Positions 62,973-64,000 of a stretch of DNA of 64,000 nt are shown here, one piece after another. The notes under the pieces are model-generated. The model did no database searches, was not told the origin of the DNA, and worked only from the letters and a program-made list of their open reading frames with translations. Source of the DNA: JBJHDF01 sp050486405 (GTDB lineage Bacteria; Pseudomonadota; Gammaproteobacteria; Pseudomonadales; Cellvibrionaceae); assembly GCA_050486405.1 (NCBI GenBank), contig JBJHDF010000020.1, positions 1 through 64,000 on the forward strand, in the 5' to 3' direction. The position numbers and the translations under genes are program-made. The stretch's first letter is position 1. Every line of letters starts with the position of its first letter.

Positions 62973-64000
62973 GGGCTCGGCCCCCAGCCCATGGGCAGCA
63001 GCACAAAGACCGCCAGACTCAGCCAGAAGATACCCAGGGTGTAGAGCCAGAAGGGCTGCACCACCACGGGCTCGTAGGGATGGTCAGCGCCCACATGGCC
63101 GCGTCGTACCCGCAGCGCCTGCAGGGCGGTGAGCACAGTGCCCAGGCCGCTGTGGAACAACAGGTAGAGCAGCATCACCAGCAACAGCGCATCGTGGGAG
63201 GTGTCGGTGACCGCCAGAGGCGCGCGCACCAGCACCCAGGCCAGCAGCAGCCAGTGACCCAGCCCCAGGGCGGCACTCTGCCAGAGGCCGCTGGCCAACT
63301 GGCCGTCGTCGCGCCGGCGCAGCCGCACAATCAGGCGGCGGTAGCGCCACACCGCCAGGCTCAGCAACACGCCGCTGGCCAGCAGCGGCCAGAGTGCCAG
63401 GGGACTTTGCCCGGGCAGCGACCAGTGCGCGGCCACGGTCCAGAGATAGAACCAGCCAAAGAGCAGCGACAGGTAGAGGGCGCCGTTGGCCATCAGCGTC
63501 ACCACCATGCCCCACAGGCCCGGGCCGTCAAAGGTGTGCCAGTGCCAGGGCGGTTCTTGCGGCTCGGGCCGGTCCGCGGGCCCGAGCCGCTCGGCCGGCA
63601 CCATGCGGGTGCAGTTCTCCCAGCCCCAGCGCAGCAGGAAGAAGGCGGCCAGGGCACAGCCCAGCAGCGCCAGGGGGTAGACGCGCACCAGCAGGCTGAT
63701 GCACACCAGCGCCAGAGCCAGTGACGCCTGCAGCGGCCGCCAGGAGTTGGTGGGCAGCACTATGACCTGGCGCAGTTTGCCGGTGATGGCGTCGGTGCCG
63801 TAGATCTCGCGCTGGCCGTGGCGGGTGTCGGTGAGGCCGAACTCGCCCCGGGCAATCCGGTCGGTCAGTTGCGGTTGCTCCCACAGCGGGTGGCGGCTGG
63901 TGACCGGCGTCAGGCTGAGAAAGTTGTAGTTCTCCGGCGGGGTGGCGGTGGCCCACTCCAGGGTGTCGGCGCTCCAGGGATTCTGCGGCGCGCGGCGCCC
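62969..64000 (-). CDS. ctaD: Cytochrome c oxidase subunit I/III fusion (5' truncated by window edge)
   Basis: The frame is open to the right edge. The first visible residues are the C-terminal part of subunit I (NPWSADTLEWATATPPENYNF and VTSRHPLWEQPQ). About 70 residues later it passes into a subunit III-like part with several helices (WHWHTFDGPGLWGMVVTLMANGALYLSLLFGWFYLW). This I-III fusion is typical of caa3 oxidases. The GTG near 63760 is internal, not a start. Only 343 codons are in view, including the complete C-terminus. Confidence 0.88.
   Translation of the reverse strand, partial: GRRAPQNPWSADTLEWATATPPENYNFLSLTPVTSRHPLWEQPQLTDRIARGEFGLTDTRHGQREIYGTDAITGKLRQVIVLPTNSWRPLQASLALALVCISLLVRVYPLALLGCALAAFFLLRWGWENCTRMVPAERLGPADRPEPQEPPWHWHTFDGPGLWGMVVTLMANGALYLSLLFGWFYLWTVAAHWSLPGQSPLALWPLLASGVLLSLAVWRYRRLIVRLRRRDDGQLASGLWQSAALGLGHWLLLAWVLVRAPLAVTDTSHDALLLVMLLYLLFHSGLGTVLTALQALRVRRGHVGADHPYEPVVVQPFWLYTLGIFWLSLAVFVLLPMGWGPSP

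Overview
The window is a GC-rich chromosome segment of a free-living, probably marine, gammaproteobacterium. The order proA-nadD-rsfS-rlmH-mrdA-rodA-mltB-rlpA-dacA-ybeD-lipB-lipA is the usual gammaproteobacterial arrangement. The very long Ser/Gly linkers in a secreted lipoprotein, the DUF3014 and DUF1244 genes and the caa3-type oxidase cluster point to Cellvibrionales or relatives. That placement is inference from gene content; no rRNA or tRNA gene was seen.

1-10.8 kb (+ strand): housekeeping genes for proline and NAD synthesis, ribosome silencing and 23S rRNA methylation, the elongasome (PBP2, RodA), peptidoglycan trimming (MltB, RlpA, PBP5) and lipoate synthesis. Starts and stops often overlap. 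10.8-20.4 kb: a small membrane protein, a large serine-rich di-haem DUF1111 lipoprotein behind a Fur-box-like palindrome, a glycerophosphodiesterase, an EctB-type transaminase without ectA or ectC, TatD, TcdA, an aromatic/aspartate aminotransferase and a divergent hisC. 20.4-25.5 kb: a GAF-PAS-GGDEF-EAL protein behind a hairpin-rich leader, convergent with a rimB-rimK-AstE-like operon. The two units share a hairpin that contains both stop codons and is an intrinsic terminator for the rim side only. This recalls the rimABK ribosome-glutamylation module of Pseudomonas, where c-di-GMP controls RimK.

25.6-43.5 kb: a small acidic protein, LysR, GST and membrane AraC regulators, a MacB-like ABC exporter with two paralogous permeases and an adaptor, DUF3014/DUF1244/DUF547 genes, and a block of three serine beta-lactamase-like hydrolases. 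One of these is translationally coupled to a LytS/LytTR-type two-component system. A vapBC pair follows, with a clear promoter/operator.

43.6-62.0 kb: the most interesting part. An accessory island of about 18 kb is bracketed by a 66-bp direct repeat (62 of 66 identical, offset 18,289) derived from the coding sequence of ctaG; the intact ctaG is at the right edge. All island genes are on the + strand: a DrmD-like SF2 helicase, a giant N6-adenine methyltransferase interrupted by an in-frame TAG, an AAA/DUF234 ATPase with its own promoter, a 2131-residue DEAD/DUF1998 helicase with zinc cysteines and a putative C-terminal Vsr-like nuclease, and a RelE/ParE-UvrD fusion. The set mixes hallmarks of class 1 DISARM (SNF2 helicase plus adenine methylase) and Druantia/MrfA (giant DUF1998 helicase) without matching either as I know them. 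I propose a candidate anti-phage system, possibly with its methylase broken in this isolate.

61.8-64 kb (- strand): ctaG, a small membrane protein and the 3' part of a fused cytochrome c oxidase subunit I/III gene that runs off the window.
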